From the NCBI RefSeq assembly GCF_024347335.1, contig NZ_AP025463.1, positions 2,604,001 through 2,668,000 on the forward strand: 64,000 nt of DNA. The letters are read 5' to 3'. Positions 43,029 to 52,654 of the stretch are shown here, in pieces; the stretch's first letter is position 1; each line of letters opens with the position of its first letter. The notes under the pieces are model-generated. The model was not told the DNA's origin and did not search any database. It was given only the letters and a program-made list of their open reading frames with translations. The DNA comes from Vibrio celticus. GTDB lineage: Bacteria > Pseudomonadota > Gammaproteobacteria > Enterobacterales > Vibrionaceae. The position numbers and the translations under genes were made by a program.

Positions 43029-44285
43029 ATGACTACCAACAACACGCGTCTGTTTAAAAAGTCTCTTTTAGCAGTAACAATTACACTGGCGTCTTCGCAA
43101 GCGATGGCAGCAGGTTTCCAACTTAACGCACAATCAGCAACCGGCATCGGCCGTGCTTTCGCTGGTGATGCAGTAATCGCAGATAACGCGTCAGTAATGG
43201 CACGTAACCCTGCAGCAATGGCACTATTTGACAAAACTGAGCTTTCTCTTGGTTTTGAAACCATTACTTCAATGATTGAAGTTAAAGATGGCCAATACTG
43301 TAGTGGTGGGCTTTGTAATGTTCCTGCAGCAACAAGTAACTTTAATTACGATGATGCTGGTGATACTTCAGTTGCTCCTAATATCCACCTTATCGTACCA
43401 GTTAATGAGCAGTTTGCTTGGGGTGTGAACGCTTACTCCAATTTCGGAACAAAAACTGAGTTTAGTGACTCTTCCGGCGCAAAGGAGTACGGAGGCCTAA
43501 CTGATGTAATGAGTATCAACTTTGGTCTATCCGGCTCATACCGACTCAATGAACAATGGAGTTTTGGTGCTGGCCTTGATTTAATTTATGGCCAAGGCAC
43601 GATGAAACGTGAACATGATACTTTAGGCCCTCTACTTGATGTAGACAAAGCTGATGGTTGGGCTGTCGGTTTCAATGTCGGAACTGTTTATGAGCTAGAT
43701 GATAATAACCGATTCGGTTTATCTTATCGTTATAGCCCTGAGATCACTGCCGAGGATGACAAAGATCAAGAGATCACACTTCCTCTACCAGACATTGCTG
43801 AGTTCTCCGGTTACCACAAAATTGAAGACACTAAATTTGCTGTTCACTACTCTGTACAATGGATCGGCTGGAGCGCATTTGATCAAATCGAGTTTGACAA
43901 CCTTTCTCAAGGCTTATTGCCTGGCGCTTATAATAAAGAATATCAATGGAAAGATGGTTGGCACTATGCTATCGGTGGTACATACTACCTAAACCGTACA
44001 TGGACTCTACGTGCAGGTTACATGTACGATACAAGTGCTCAAGATGAGTTAACGTCGATCTCAGTACCTGACTCTGATCGTCAATGGTTATCTGCTGGTT
44101 TTACTTACCATATTGATGACAAGTCAAACATAGACTTCGGTTTCACTTATCTTATGGGTGATGACGTAGAAGTATCTGAAAGTACACCTAACCCACTACT
44201 GCCTGGCTCTGATATATCAACAGTCACCGCAACGACACATGCAGATGCAATCCTAATGGGTCTGCAGTACAGCCGTAGCTTCTAA
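43029..44285 (+). CDS. fadL: FadL-family outer-membrane transport protein (first copy)
   Basis: 418 residues. Outer-membrane beta-barrel that passes long-chain fatty acids or other hydrophobic compounds. The signal peptide is cleaved after about residue 27 (AMA|AGF). The mature start AGFQLNAQSATGIGRAFAGD and the NPAAM hatch motif are family hallmarks. The chain ends in YSRSF with the terminal Phe recognised by the Bam machinery. Ribosome site AAAGGA lies 8 nt before the ATG at 43029. An adjacent paralogue follows after 297 bp with its own promoter region. The FadR-like site supports a fatty acid substrate. Confidence 0.9.
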   Translation: MTTNNTRLFKKSLLAVTITLASSQAMAAGFQLNAQSATGIGRAFAGDAVIADNASVMARNPAAMALFDKTELSLGFETITSMIEVKDGQYCSGGLCNVPAATSNFNYDDAGDTSVAPNIHLIVPVNEQFAWGVNAYSNFGTKTEFSDSSGAKEYGGLTDVMSINFGLSGSYRLNEQWSFGAGLDLIYGQGTMKREHDTLGPLLDVDKADGWAVGFNVGTVYELDDNNRFGLSYRYSPEITAEDDKDQEITLPLPDIAEFSGYHKIEDTKFAVHYSVQWIGWSAFDQIEFDNLSQGLLPGAYNKEYQWKDGWHYAIGGTYYLNRTWTLRAGYMYDTSAQDELTSISVPDSDRQWLSAGFTYHIDDKSNIDFGFTYLMGDDVEVSESTPNPLLPGSDISTVTATTHADAILMGLQYSRSF

Positions 44286-44308
44286 TATAAGCTAGGTTAT
44301 AAATCTCC

Positions 44309-44336
44309 AAAGGGTCGCATTACGCGACCCTTTTTC
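44309..44336 (+). terminator. terminator of the first fadL gene
   Basis: Stem AAAGGGTCGC (44309-44318) / GCGACCCTTT (44324-44333), 5-nt loop, then T run. Confidence 0.92.
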
Positions 44337-44582
44337 ATTGCCTAAACCACTGACTCACATCAATTTAAGCTTACAGTTGTAGCCTGCAAGGTCAATATAT
44401 GACTACAAGTGTACGCTCAAATTTCGCAACACAGCCGAAACATTCAGACTATTTCTCTAATAATTAAACACATTTACTCATTAAATCCCTAAAACATTGT
44501 TTTATTCGAATTTCATTTTTAAAGTAATGACTCTAAAAGTAGAATCACGCCACTAAATACTTATGATTCAGCGAACATAATA

Positions 44583-45836
44583 ATGAAAATGAATAAGACT
44601 CTTCTATCTGCTGCAGTGGCAGTTGGACTACTTTCGACTTCTACTGTGACTCACGCGGCAGGTTTTCAACTAGCAGAATACTCAGCAACCGGTCTTGGCC
44701 GCGCATACGCGGGTGAAGCAGCAATGGCTGACGGCGCAGACGCACAATGGCGCAACCCTGCCATGCTGACTTACCTAGAAGGCACACAAGTTTCTGTTGG
44801 CGCTATCTATGTTGACCCGAACATTGATATCGAAGGTACCTCTGGCGGAAATACTCCAGCAAATAGCAAAGATTTCGCCCACAGTGCTGTGATTCCTAAC
44901 TTTTACGTATCTCACAAGTATTCAGAAAAGTTAGCAATCGGATTTGCTGCAGGCACCAACTACGGCATGGAAACCGACCTAGGTACTGACTTTGCTGGTG
45001 CAAACCACGGCAATGAAGCAAGCGTTATCAGCATGGAACTCAACTTAAATGCTGCTTACCAAGTACTTGAAAACGTATCTATTGGTGGTGGTGTTCGCTA
45101 TATCATGGCAGAAGGTAGCTTTGGTGCTGTTGCTAGCCCTCAATCGCCATTAGCTGGTACCACTTTAAAGTACATGGAAGGTGAAGACACTGCATGGGGT
45201 TGGCAAGTGGGTACTGCTTGGCAGATCAATGAAAATAACCGCCTTGGCTTTACCTACAAATCGGAAGTAGACCTGACTTTAGAAGGCTATGCTAAAGGCA
45301 TCGGCTTTAACCCGACAAATCCTACGGCTCACAAGAGTGGCTCAATGGACCTTGCTCTTCCAGCAACAGCAGAACTTGCTAGTTTCCACCAATTGACAGA
45401 AAAAGTCGCGGTTCACGCGAGTGTTAACTGGACAAACTGGAGCAGCTTCAAAGAACTTGTTGCTGATTTCCCAACTGAATCGGTGCCGATCAAAGAAGAA
45501 AATTGGGAAGACAACTACCGTTTTGCGATTGGTACCACTTACCAAATGACACCTAAACTGGCTCTACGTTCTGGTATCGCCTACGACACGTCAGCGGTAA
45601 GCGAAGAGCACCGTACAGCAACGATCCCAGAAACAGACCGTACTTGGTTGAGTATTGGTGCAGGCTACCAATGGTCTGAGCAACTAACTCTAGATGCAGG
45701 CTTCACTTACATTCTAGCGAAAGACGCTAAGATGCATGAAACCGATGCTGCAGCGGATTTATTTGGTGGCAACTTCGAAGGTGAAGTGACAGGTAGCATC
45801 TGGTTAGTTGGTATCCAAGCGAACTACCGCTTCTAA
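44583..45836 (+). CDS. fadL: FadL-family outer-membrane transport protein (second copy)
   Basis: 417 residues. The signal peptide ends near residue 25 (THA|AGF). Mature N-terminus AGFQLAEYSATGLGRAYAGE and RNPAMLTYLEG are FadL-type; the last residues are ANYRF. It shares family architecture with the upstream copy but is clearly diverged, so it is not a recent duplicate; different substrates or conditions are likely. No FadR-like core was found in its 297-bp upstream region. The ribosome site is weak. A 14-bp-stem terminator follows. Confidence 0.9.
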   Translation: MKMNKTLLSAAVAVGLLSTSTVTHAAGFQLAEYSATGLGRAYAGEAAMADGADAQWRNPAMLTYLEGTQVSVGAIYVDPNIDIEGTSGGNTPANSKDFAHSAVIPNFYVSHKYSEKLAIGFAAGTNYGMETDLGTDFAGANHGNEASVISMELNLNAAYQVLENVSIGGGVRYIMAEGSFGAVASPQSPLAGTTLKYMEGEDTAWGWQVGTAWQINENNRLGFTYKSEVDLTLEGYAKGIGFNPTNPTAHKSGSMDLALPATAELASFHQLTEKVAVHASVNWTNWSSFKELVADFPTESVPIKEENWEDNYRFAIGTTYQMTPKLALRSGIAYDTSAVSEEHRTATIPETDRTWLSIGAGYQWSEQLTLDAGFTYILAKDAKMHETDAAADLFGGNFEGEVTGSIWLVGIQANYRF

Positions 45837-45870
45837 TCTGTTTTACTTAATCTAAGTAACAAACATTAAA

Positions 45871-45906
45871 AAGGCTCGATGTTGCATCAACATCGAGCCT
45901 TTCTTT
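45871..45906. terminator. bidirectional terminator second fadL / mlaA
   Basis: Perfect 14-bp stem AAGGCTCGATGTTG (45871-45884) / CAACATCGAGCCTT (45888-45901) with a 3-nt loop between convergent genes, T-rich on the right and A-rich on the left. Confidence 0.92.
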
Positions 45907-45929
45907 TATCAGTTCTCTAAATCGTGTTT

Positions 45930-46715
45930 CTAGTAATCTTCTAGATAACCATCGATGAAATCTTCTTCTTCAAGGTCGACCTCTTCAGGTTCTATCTCGG
46001 CTTTGAAATCACGACGTTGAATGTAAACATCACGCGTTAATGCGTATGGATCTGGAGAGTTATCCAACAGCGCCTCTTGTGACACTAACTGAGCACGTGT
46101 TTCCATGCCTTCGAATGCCCACTTGCCTAAGCTAGCCCAGAAGTTCAAGAAAGACAGAGGCACATACATACCATCAACGGTTTCAGTCACTTCGCGCGTT
46201 GTTATTGGGCCATAACCCGGCACCATGAAGTAAGGACCATTCCCTACCCCGTAATGACCAATCGCATCAGAGAACGACTTGTCATCGTACTTGGTGATCC
46301 CTGCTTCGCTGGCAATATCGATCAAGCCTAACAAACCAATCGTTGAGTTAATCCAAAAACGATTAAAATGATCGAGTGCTTTTTCACCATTGCCCATAAT
46401 AAGGTTATTCACCATGCTTGATGGTTCGTCTAAGTTGGCTAGAAAATTGGAGATACCAGAACGCACTGGCACAGGGGTGTAGTCAACATAAGCAAGGGAA
46501 ACTGGGCGAACCAAATAAGGATCTAGATATTCGTAGTTAATATCCCACATCGCGCGGTTGAAGCCTTCAAAAGGATCATTCGGGTGGGACTCTTCGACGT
46601 ATTCAGAGGTTTCGAGGTTATCATCGTTAACACTTTCGTCCGGCGCACTTGAACAGCCCACCGTTAAGCTTGCGATAAAAAGTAAACTCGAGAATCTTAA
46701 AACACTGGCAGACAT
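45930..46715 (-). CDS. mlaA: phospholipid-binding lipoprotein MlaA (VacJ)
   Basis: 261 residues. Outer-membrane lipoprotein that removes mislocalised phospholipids from the outer leaflet and hands them to the Mla pathway. The lipobox is at SLTVGC with lipidated Cys21. Family motifs: DPFEGFNRAMWDIN, FLANLDEPSSMVNNLI, NSTIGLLGLIDIA, and GPYFMVPGYGP. The C-terminus is acidic. The start MSASV is chosen because AAAGGTG precedes it; the 13-codon upstream extension is not lipoprotein-like. The remaining mla genes are not in the window. Confidence 0.95.
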   Translation of the reverse strand: MSASVLRFSSLLFIASLTVGCSSAPDESVNDDNLETSEYVEESHPNDPFEGFNRAMWDINYEYLDPYLVRPVSLAYVDYTPVPVRSGISNFLANLDEPSSMVNNLIMGNGEKALDHFNRFWINSTIGLLGLIDIASEAGITKYDDKSFSDAIGHYGVGNGPYFMVPGYGPITTREVTETVDGMYVPLSFLNFWASLGKWAFEGMETRAQLVSQEALLDNSPDPYALTRDVYIQRRDFKAEIEPEEVDLEEEDFIDGYLEDY

Positions 46716-46740
46716 ATCACCTTTTCCATAAGGAATAATA

Positions 46741-46767
46741 AAAAAGGCCAGCAATCGCTGGCCTCAA
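46741..46767 (-). terminator. terminator of the ccm operon
   Basis: Minus-strand GGCCAGC-GATT-GCTGGCC followed by TTTTTATTATT, about 70 bp past the ccmI stop. Confidence 0.9.
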
Positions 46768-46833
46768 TTGTTTGGCTAAGTCTATACCGTTTATCTACAA
46801 ATCGGAATAGCTAACACCTATGCAAAGTGATGA

Positions 46834-48054
46834 TTAATATTGCTTATTGATATCAATGGTGACTGGAGCGCCCAATTCAACCACTTCACTTTCACCGTAC
46901 CAATCGCCTTCGCGAGTTGAAACGTTGCCGTCTGTATCAAGCCTAGCTCTAACCATCAGAGTTTCAAGGCTAGACAACTCTTGTCCTTCCAGCATGCTGT
47001 TACCGTCATCTAGCACAACAGTACGAGGGAAAGTCCCTAGTGGGTAACGAGCGGCTGCGATAGGCATTGGAGAACCATCTGCTCTGTGTACTGACACAAT
47101 TAACACTGAGTTAGGATCTGCATTCACGTCTGCAGATAGATCGAGCGTTACAGCAACAGTCTTACCTTGGTCGACACCCATAGTGTCGCCCATTTTCTTC
47201 TGAGCACTTTCAATACTGCGCGAAAGCATTTCATAGCGACTGTCTTGTGGACCAATCATCTGTTGCATGATACTCCAGTACTTCACAGCACCCGGGTAGT
47301 CTTGACGCTCAAACGCATCGAACGCTAGCAGTGAGAACACACGAAGGTCGACGTAATCGTTTTGAATCAAACGGCTCAAAATCAAACGAGCTTGGTTTTG
47401 ATCAGTTTCATCAGGTGAAAGCATCAGTGCTTGTGCGAAACCTAACTGAACATCTTCATTCTTAGGTTCAAGCTTGTAAGCTCGCTCCATAGAATCTTTT
47501 GCTGTTTCAGCATCACGGTTAGCCAGTGCAATACGACCGAGTAGCAACCAACCTGTTGAATCTTTTGGTTGGTAATGCAGACGAGTACGAAGCGCCAGAG
47601 TCAAATCTTCCAGCTCATCATCCGTTAGTGCACCACCTTCCGATGACATCAGCTTTTTAGACAATTCAGGAAGGTTCGAGCTCACTTCTTGCCAGTGTTG
47701 AACTTTGTCCAATGCACCGAACTTAAAGTACATACCATAAGTCACAGCGACGACAAGAATGATCGACGGTACAACCACACCAAGCGTAGAGATTTGAGTT
47801 TTCTTCATCTCTTCTTGTGCAGGAACATCATCAAGCAGAGACTGTTTCAAATCAGCGATCAGTTCTTGTTGGTTATCAACAAGACCTTCCTCTGCTTCTA
47901 CTTCTAACTCGACAAGACGGTCTTTATAGAATGCTTTATTCAACTCGTCGCGAAGCATTTCATCATTATTTGCCTTCTTATTAATGAAAGGCAGAACAAT
48001 TAAGAAAATTGCCGCTAGCGAAAGGATAATGGTAGAAATCCAAAATAGAGTCAT
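46834..48054 (-). CDS. ccmI: cytochrome c maturation protein CcmI
   Basis: 406 residues. Membrane-anchored TPR protein that holds apocytochrome c for haem ligation; corresponds to the C-terminal part of E. coli CcmH. Two membrane segments (about 3-23 and 93-112) flank a charged coiled region, followed by TPR repeats such as TGWLLLGRIALANRDAETAK and a C-terminal beta-rich domain. Its ATG overlaps the ccmH stop by 1 nt. Last gene of the operon. Confidence 0.93.
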   Translation of the reverse strand: MTLFWISTIILSLAAIFLIVLPFINKKANNDEMLRDELNKAFYKDRLVELEVEAEEGLVDNQQELIADLKQSLLDDVPAQEEMKKTQISTLGVVVPSIILVVAVTYGMYFKFGALDKVQHWQEVSSNLPELSKKLMSSEGGALTDDELEDLTLALRTRLHYQPKDSTGWLLLGRIALANRDAETAKDSMERAYKLEPKNEDVQLGFAQALMLSPDETDQNQARLILSRLIQNDYVDLRVFSLLAFDAFERQDYPGAVKYWSIMQQMIGPQDSRYEMLSRSIESAQKKMGDTMGVDQGKTVAVTLDLSADVNADPNSVLIVSVHRADGSPMPIAAARYPLGTFPRTVVLDDGNSMLEGQELSSLETLMVRARLDTDGNVSTREGDWYGESEVVELGAPVTIDINKQY

Positions 48055-48545
48055 TACTTCTTATCTCCGTCGTTCTCTTCATCGAGTAACGCTTTTAAGC
48101 GAGCTTCTTTGTCTGCATCCCAGTCTTTATCTGACTCTACTGCTGCTTTTGATTTTGACTTTCTGCTTCGTAAAATAATCAAACCAAATCCAAACACAAC
48201 AACCGCAAACGGTCCAATCCAAAGGATCGATGTAGCTAGTGTCAGTGGTGGATTGTAAGTCACAAAGTTACCGTAGCGAGCAATCATGTAATCAATGATA
48301 TCTTGCTTCGACTTACCGTCTTTTGTCATCTCGTACACTTTTTGGCGTAAGTCGACCGCTAGCTCAGCGTTCGAATCACCAATCGTGTTGTTCTGACATT
48401 TAGGACAACGTAGCGTATTGCTCAGCTCTTTAAACTGCTGTTCTTGATCCACGGTTTCAAATTCATGGAACTCGATAGGCGCAGCAGAAACAGTCGCTGA
48501 GATTGCGAACGTAGCGAATAGAGTAATCAGTGCTTTTCTAATCAT
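48054..48545 (-). CDS. ccmH: cytochrome c maturation thiol oxidoreductase CcmH
   Basis: 163 residues with a signal peptide (about 1-21), the redox motif LRCPKCQN (Cys47, Cys50) and a C-terminal membrane anchor near 105-125. It helps reduce the apocytochrome CXXCH disulphide. Overlaps ccmG by 4 nt and ccmI by 1 nt. Here ccmH and ccmI are separate genes, unlike the fused E. coli form. Confidence 0.95.
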   Translation of the reverse strand: MIRKALITLFATFAISATVSAAPIEFHEFETVDQEQQFKELSNTLRCPKCQNNTIGDSNAELAVDLRQKVYEMTKDGKSKQDIIDYMIARYGNFVTYNPPLTLATSILWIGPFAVVVFGFGLIILRSRKSKSKAAVESDKDWDADKEARLKALLDEENDGDKK

Positions 48546-49093
48546 TTCGATTCCTCCAACAACTCTTGATACATCGGCTCAAGCGTCGATGCCCAGTTGG
48601 TTGGGTTCACGTCACCAACATGGCGGTAGCGAACTACGCCGTTAGCATCGATTAGGAAAGTTTCAGGCGCGCCATACACGCCAAGGTCAAGACCTAGCAT
48701 GCCATTACCATCAAACAGGCTAATTAGGTACGGGTTACCCAACTCTTTTAACCAACCAACCGCTTTGTTGCGATCATCTTTGTAGTTAAGACCAATGATC
48801 TTAACGCCTTGATCCGCAAGCTTGTTCAGGTAAGAGTGCTCTGCATAACAAGTAGGACACCAAGTCGCCCACACGTTAAGAAGCAGTGGCTCACCTTTAA
48901 AGATTGCTTGGTCATGAAACTTACCTGGTTGTTCTAAGTCTTCTAGACCGAACTCAGGAACAGGCTTACCAATCAATACAGATTCAAGCTTAGTCGGGTC
49001 ATCGCCCGACTGGTTGCGCATTAATTGCGTTGCAAAGATTCCAGCTAGAACCATGAACGCAATCAATGGAATGAATAAAATCTTCTTGTTCAT
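48542..49093 (-). CDS. ccmG: thiol:disulfide interchange protein CcmG (DsbE)
   Basis: 183 residues. Thioredoxin-fold periplasmic reductase anchored by an N-terminal membrane segment (about 5-24). Active site WCPTC (78-82) in NVWATWCPTCYAEH, with the cis-Pro region YGAPETFLID. It delivers reductant from DsbD to CcmH or apocytochrome c. Confidence 0.95.
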   Translation of the reverse strand: MNKKILFIPLIAFMVLAGIFATQLMRNQSGDDPTKLESVLIGKPVPEFGLEDLEQPGKFHDQAIFKGEPLLLNVWATWCPTCYAEHSYLNKLADQGVKIIGLNYKDDRNKAVGWLKELGNPYLISLFDGNGMLGLDLGVYGAPETFLIDANGVVRYRHVGDVNPTNWASTLEPMYQELLEESK

Positions 49094-49098
49094 TCGAA

Positions 49099-51069
49099 TT
49101 AAGCCTCCTGCTCTTCAGCCGACTTTTTTGTTGGCTTACGGAAACGATAACGACGGTCACTGATTGCAATAGCACCACCAATCGACATGATCAAAGAACC
49201 TGCCCAGATCCAACGTACAAATGGTTTGTAGTAGATACGAACAGCCCAAGATTTGTTGTCGTCTAAACGTTCACCCATTGCGATGTAAAGGTCGCGCGTT
49301 ACGCCGCGGTCAATCGCTGCTTCTGTCATCATAGACTTAGCTGTGGTGTAGAAACGTTTTTCAGCGTGGAGCGTGTTGATGTATTTACCTTCTTTAGTAA
49401 TTTCAAAGTCAGCAATATAACCATCGTAGTTAGGACCATCTTTGTCACGAACCCCTGTAAACAGGAAGCTGTATTCTTCAAGCTGGTAGCTTTCACCTGG
49501 CGCCAGACGTACATCACGTTCGATGCTGTAGTTTTGCACCATCGCGATACCAATCACTGTCACGGCTAAACCAATGTGACCACACATCATTGCCCAGTGG
49601 CTACGAGGTAGCTTAGTTAGACCTTTCAGGAATGTATGACGGTGAGTCGCACGCTCATGCAGCTCAAAGCCGTGCATGAAGATGATCCAGAACGCCATTA
49701 CCCAACCAGCAAAAGCAGTACCACTGAAGCGGTCAGCCAGTAGAGCAACCATTAGCGCACTCAAGCCAAGTGAGAATGCACCTGAAATCAGCATTGGTTT
49801 AACAAGCTTAGACAGGTTGTCACGTTTCCAACGGATCAGAGGACCGATACCCAGTAAGAACGAGAACGGGATCATTAACCAGAAGAACAACATATCAAAG
49901 AATGGTGCACCGATAGATACCGAGCCCAAGCCTAACTGTTTGTGAACTAATGGCAGTAGCGTACCGACTAATACAACGACAAGCGCTGCAATCAATAAGA
50001 TGTTGTTACCAAGCAATGCGTTTTCACGAGAAACCAAATCGAAGTTACCGCGAACACGAACCGATGCGCCTTTAACAGCGAACAACAGCAGTGAACCACC
50101 GATAACAAAGACTAGGAAACCTAGAATAAACATACCACGAGCAGGATCCGACGCGAATGCGTGAACCGATACCAAGATGCCCGAACGAACTAGGAATGTA
50201 CCTAGTAAGCTTAGCGAGAATGCAGAGATAGCCAGCAATACTGTCCAAGCTTTAAATGTGCCACGCTTTTCGGTTACCGCAAGTGAGTGCATTAATGCAG
50301 TACCTGCCAACCAAGGCATGAATGAAGCGTTTTCTACTGGATCCCAGAACCACCAGCCACCCCAGCCAAGTTCGTAGTAAGCCCACCAAGAACCTAGTGC
50401 GATACCTACCGTTAGGAATAACCAAGCAGCGATTGTCCAAGGACGAGACCAACGAGCCCATGCCGTATCTAAACGACCACTCATTAGAGAAGCGATTGCA
50501 AAAGAGAACGCTACCGAGAAACCTACATAACCCATGTAAAGCATTGGCGGGTGAATAATCAAACCCGGATCTTGCAATAGTGGGTTCAAGTCTCGGCCAT
50601 CTACAGGGAAGAAAGGCAATGTACGTAGGAACGGGTTAGACGTTACGATAATGAACAGCAAGAAGCCGACCGTAATCAAACCCATGATAGCCAGTACGCG
50701 AGCCACAGACTCTTGAGGCATACCACGGCTAAACGTCGCTACTGCAACCGTCCAACCCGCTTGGATAAGAACCCAAAGCAGTAATGAGCCTTCGTGAGCG
50801 CCCCAAACCGCCGTAATTCGGTAGTACCAAGGCAGTTGGCTATTCGAGTTACTTGCTACGTATTGAATCGTAAAATCATTTGTATAGAACGCGTAACACA
50901 ATATAAAGAACGAAATCGCTAAGAATCCGAACATACCCCACGACAACGGTCGTGCGCTGTTCATCAGTAATGTGTTATTTCGAGCGGCTCCGTACAATGG
51001 GAGCACGCTTAGCAGCAATGCAAGTCCCAAGGACAGGATCATCGCAAAATGGCCGATCTCGGCTATCAT
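49099..51069 (-). CDS. ccmF: haem lyase subunit CcmF
   Basis: 656 residues with about 14-15 membrane segments. The haem-handling WWD domain reads WGGWWFWDPVENASFMPWL (about 230-248), and conserved periplasmic histidines lie in regions such as HPPMLYMGYVG and PLVHKQLG. It joins haem from CcmE to apocytochrome c with CcmH and CcmI. Overlaps ccmE by 4 nt; 5 bp separate it from ccmG. Confidence 0.96.
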   Translation of the reverse strand: MIAEIGHFAMILSLGLALLLSVLPLYGAARNNTLLMNSARPLSWGMFGFLAISFFILCYAFYTNDFTIQYVASNSNSQLPWYYRITAVWGAHEGSLLLWVLIQAGWTVAVATFSRGMPQESVARVLAIMGLITVGFLLFIIVTSNPFLRTLPFFPVDGRDLNPLLQDPGLIIHPPMLYMGYVGFSVAFSFAIASLMSGRLDTAWARWSRPWTIAAWLFLTVGIALGSWWAYYELGWGGWWFWDPVENASFMPWLAGTALMHSLAVTEKRGTFKAWTVLLAISAFSLSLLGTFLVRSGILVSVHAFASDPARGMFILGFLVFVIGGSLLLFAVKGASVRVRGNFDLVSRENALLGNNILLIAALVVVLVGTLLPLVHKQLGLGSVSIGAPFFDMLFFWLMIPFSFLLGIGPLIRWKRDNLSKLVKPMLISGAFSLGLSALMVALLADRFSGTAFAGWVMAFWIIFMHGFELHERATHRHTFLKGLTKLPRSHWAMMCGHIGLAVTVIGIAMVQNYSIERDVRLAPGESYQLEEYSFLFTGVRDKDGPNYDGYIADFEITKEGKYINTLHAEKRFYTTAKSMMTEAAIDRGVTRDLYIAMGERLDDNKSWAVRIYYKPFVRWIWAGSLIMSIGGAIAISDRRYRFRKPTKKSAEEQEA

Positions 51070-51548
51070 TGAGCATTTCCTTCTTTTTGTTCAGTCGTGT
51101 ATTGCAAAGGCTCATGGGTTTTCTTCATTGCTTCCGCAACTTCAGAAGGCATGTACTCTTCATCGTGCTTTGCCAACACCTCAAACGCTTCGATTGTCGT
51201 TGCATTTTTAAGAACACCCTGAGCAACAATACCTTGGCCTTCACGGAAAAGATCAGGAAGAATGCCATCGTATAGAATTGTTACTTTAGGGCCTACATCT
51301 TGCAAATCAAAGCTTACACGTAGTGATTCATTGTCACGGCTTACAGAGCCGACTACGACCATGCCACCAATACGTAGGCGTTGACCAACTTCAGGTTTCT
51401 TACCATCTTTGCCGTTGACCAGCTCAGTTGGTGTGTAGAACAGATCCATGTTCTGGTTAAGTGCGTAAACCATTAATCCAACAGTCGCACTGATACCAAA
51501 AAAGATCGCTAAGACAATGCCCAGCCTCTTTTTACGTCTTGGGTTCAT
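51066..51548 (-). CDS. ccmE: periplasmic haem chaperone CcmE
   Basis: 160 residues: N-terminal anchor (about 8-29), OB-fold periplasmic domain, and haem-binding His128 in VLAKHDEEYMP with Tyr132. Receives haem from CcmABCD and passes it to CcmF. Overlaps ccmD and ccmF by 4 nt each. Confidence 0.95.
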   Translation of the reverse strand: MNPRRKKRLGIVLAIFFGISATVGLMVYALNQNMDLFYTPTELVNGKDGKKPEVGQRLRIGGMVVVGSVSRDNESLRVSFDLQDVGPKVTILYDGILPDLFREGQGIVAQGVLKNATTIEAFEVLAKHDEEYMPSEVAEAMKKTHEPLQYTTEQKEGNAQ

Positions 51549-51751
51549 AGAGTGTTCTCCATATTTTTTGCTGCATCGATACGAGCTTGACGATCAATCT
51601 TAGCTTGTACTTCATTTAGTAATTGCTTACCACGACGAACGCTTACGACCAGTAAAATGATCATCGCGAGGAATGTGATTCCAAATGCACTCCATACATA
51701 CGAGGCATAGCCTCCCATGGCAAAGAAATCACTCAAAGATTCAAAATACAT
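51545..51751 (-). CDS. ccmD: haem exporter accessory protein CcmD
   Basis: 68 residues with one membrane helix (about 18-40) and a basic cytosolic tail. The N-terminal FAMGGYASYVWSAFG is typical of CcmD. It helps release holo-CcmE from the CcmABC complex. Confidence 0.93.
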   Translation of the reverse strand: MYFESLSDFFAMGGYASYVWSAFGITFLAMIILLVVSVRRGKQLLNEVQAKIDRQARIDAAKNMENTL

Positions 51752-51765
51752 AATTACCTACCCTA

Positions 51766-52506
51766 CTACGCTTTTTCAGCCGCAAGCTTGCGAACCCATG
51801 GACGGTGACTTTCTTTACTGATGATTTCGTTACGGAAACGAACCATAGTCACAGCACCAAAGAAAAAAGCGAAGCCGAAGATGTTAAGAAGAAGCGGCCA
51901 TAACATGTCACTTGAAATAGAAGGCTTGTCGAACTTAGTGATCGTCGCGCCTTGGTGAAGTGTGTTCCACCACTCTACTGAAAAGTGAATGATAGGTAGG
52001 TTGATGACACCAACGATAGCCAAAATGCCTGCCGCTTTGGCTGCTGTTTTTTGGTCGTCAAAAGCGTGGTGAAGTGCAATCACACCTAAGTATAAGAATA
52101 GAAGAATCAGCTCTGAGGTTAAACGCGCATCCCAAACCCACCAAGCACCCCACATTGGTTTACCCCAAACCGCGCCGGTAAGTAACGCAATGAAGGTAAA
52201 CACAGCACCAATCGGTGCCATCGCCAGTGCAGCCATATCTGATAGCCTTACCTGCCATACCAAACCGATAAAGGCAGCAATCGCCATCGACATGTATACG
52301 CCCATCGACCAAATTGCAGACGGAACATGGATGTAGATGATACGGAAGCTATCGCCTTGTTGGTAATCAGAAGGCGCAAATGCAAGCCCCCACACGGTAC
52401 CGACGGATAGACACAATAGCGCTAGGATCGAAAACCATGGCAAAAGTTTACCAGCAAGCTGATAAGAGGTTTCTGCTTTGGCATAGGGATGGAGCCATTT
52501 CCACAT
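51766..52506 (-). CDS. ccmC: haem transporter subunit CcmC
   Basis: 246 residues, six membrane segments, WWD-domain signature WGAWWVWDARLTSELI and flanking conserved histidines (YIHVPSAIWS and a later HFSVEWWNTLHQG). It loads haem onto CcmE. Separated from ccmB by 148 bp, the only sizeable break in the operon. Confidence 0.95.
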   Translation of the reverse strand: MWKWLHPYAKAETSYQLAGKLLPWFSILALLCLSVGTVWGLAFAPSDYQQGDSFRIIYIHVPSAIWSMGVYMSMAIAAFIGLVWQVRLSDMAALAMAPIGAVFTFIALLTGAVWGKPMWGAWWVWDARLTSELILLFLYLGVIALHHAFDDQKTAAKAAGILAIVGVINLPIIHFSVEWWNTLHQGATITKFDKPSISSDMLWPLLLNIFGFAFFFGAVTMVRFRNEIISKESHRPWVRKLAAEKA

Positions 52507-52654
52507 GTTGTAATCTCACTCTTACTTCATATTGCTTACAGCTATTAAAGCTATAATTATAATAATTTTATTTGTCTTGCTTTCAGTTTTACTGACTCTA
52601 TGAGTCCAATCGACACGTTTGGTTCACATTGGCTATACGATAACGGAACCCCAA
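52507..52654 (-). other. 148-bp gap between ccmB and ccmC
   Basis: AT-rich. On the minus strand it carries a GACTC-ATA-GAGTC hairpin and an exact TATAAT at 52561-52556 with no good -35. An internal promoter for ccmC-I is possible but weakly supported. Confidence 0.3.

Noticed and set aside
44388..44401. GTCA-ATATA-TGAC dyad upstream of the second fadL as a FadR site
   Set aside because: The half-site spacing is wrong for FadR (core GGTCnGACC) and arms are only 4 bp.
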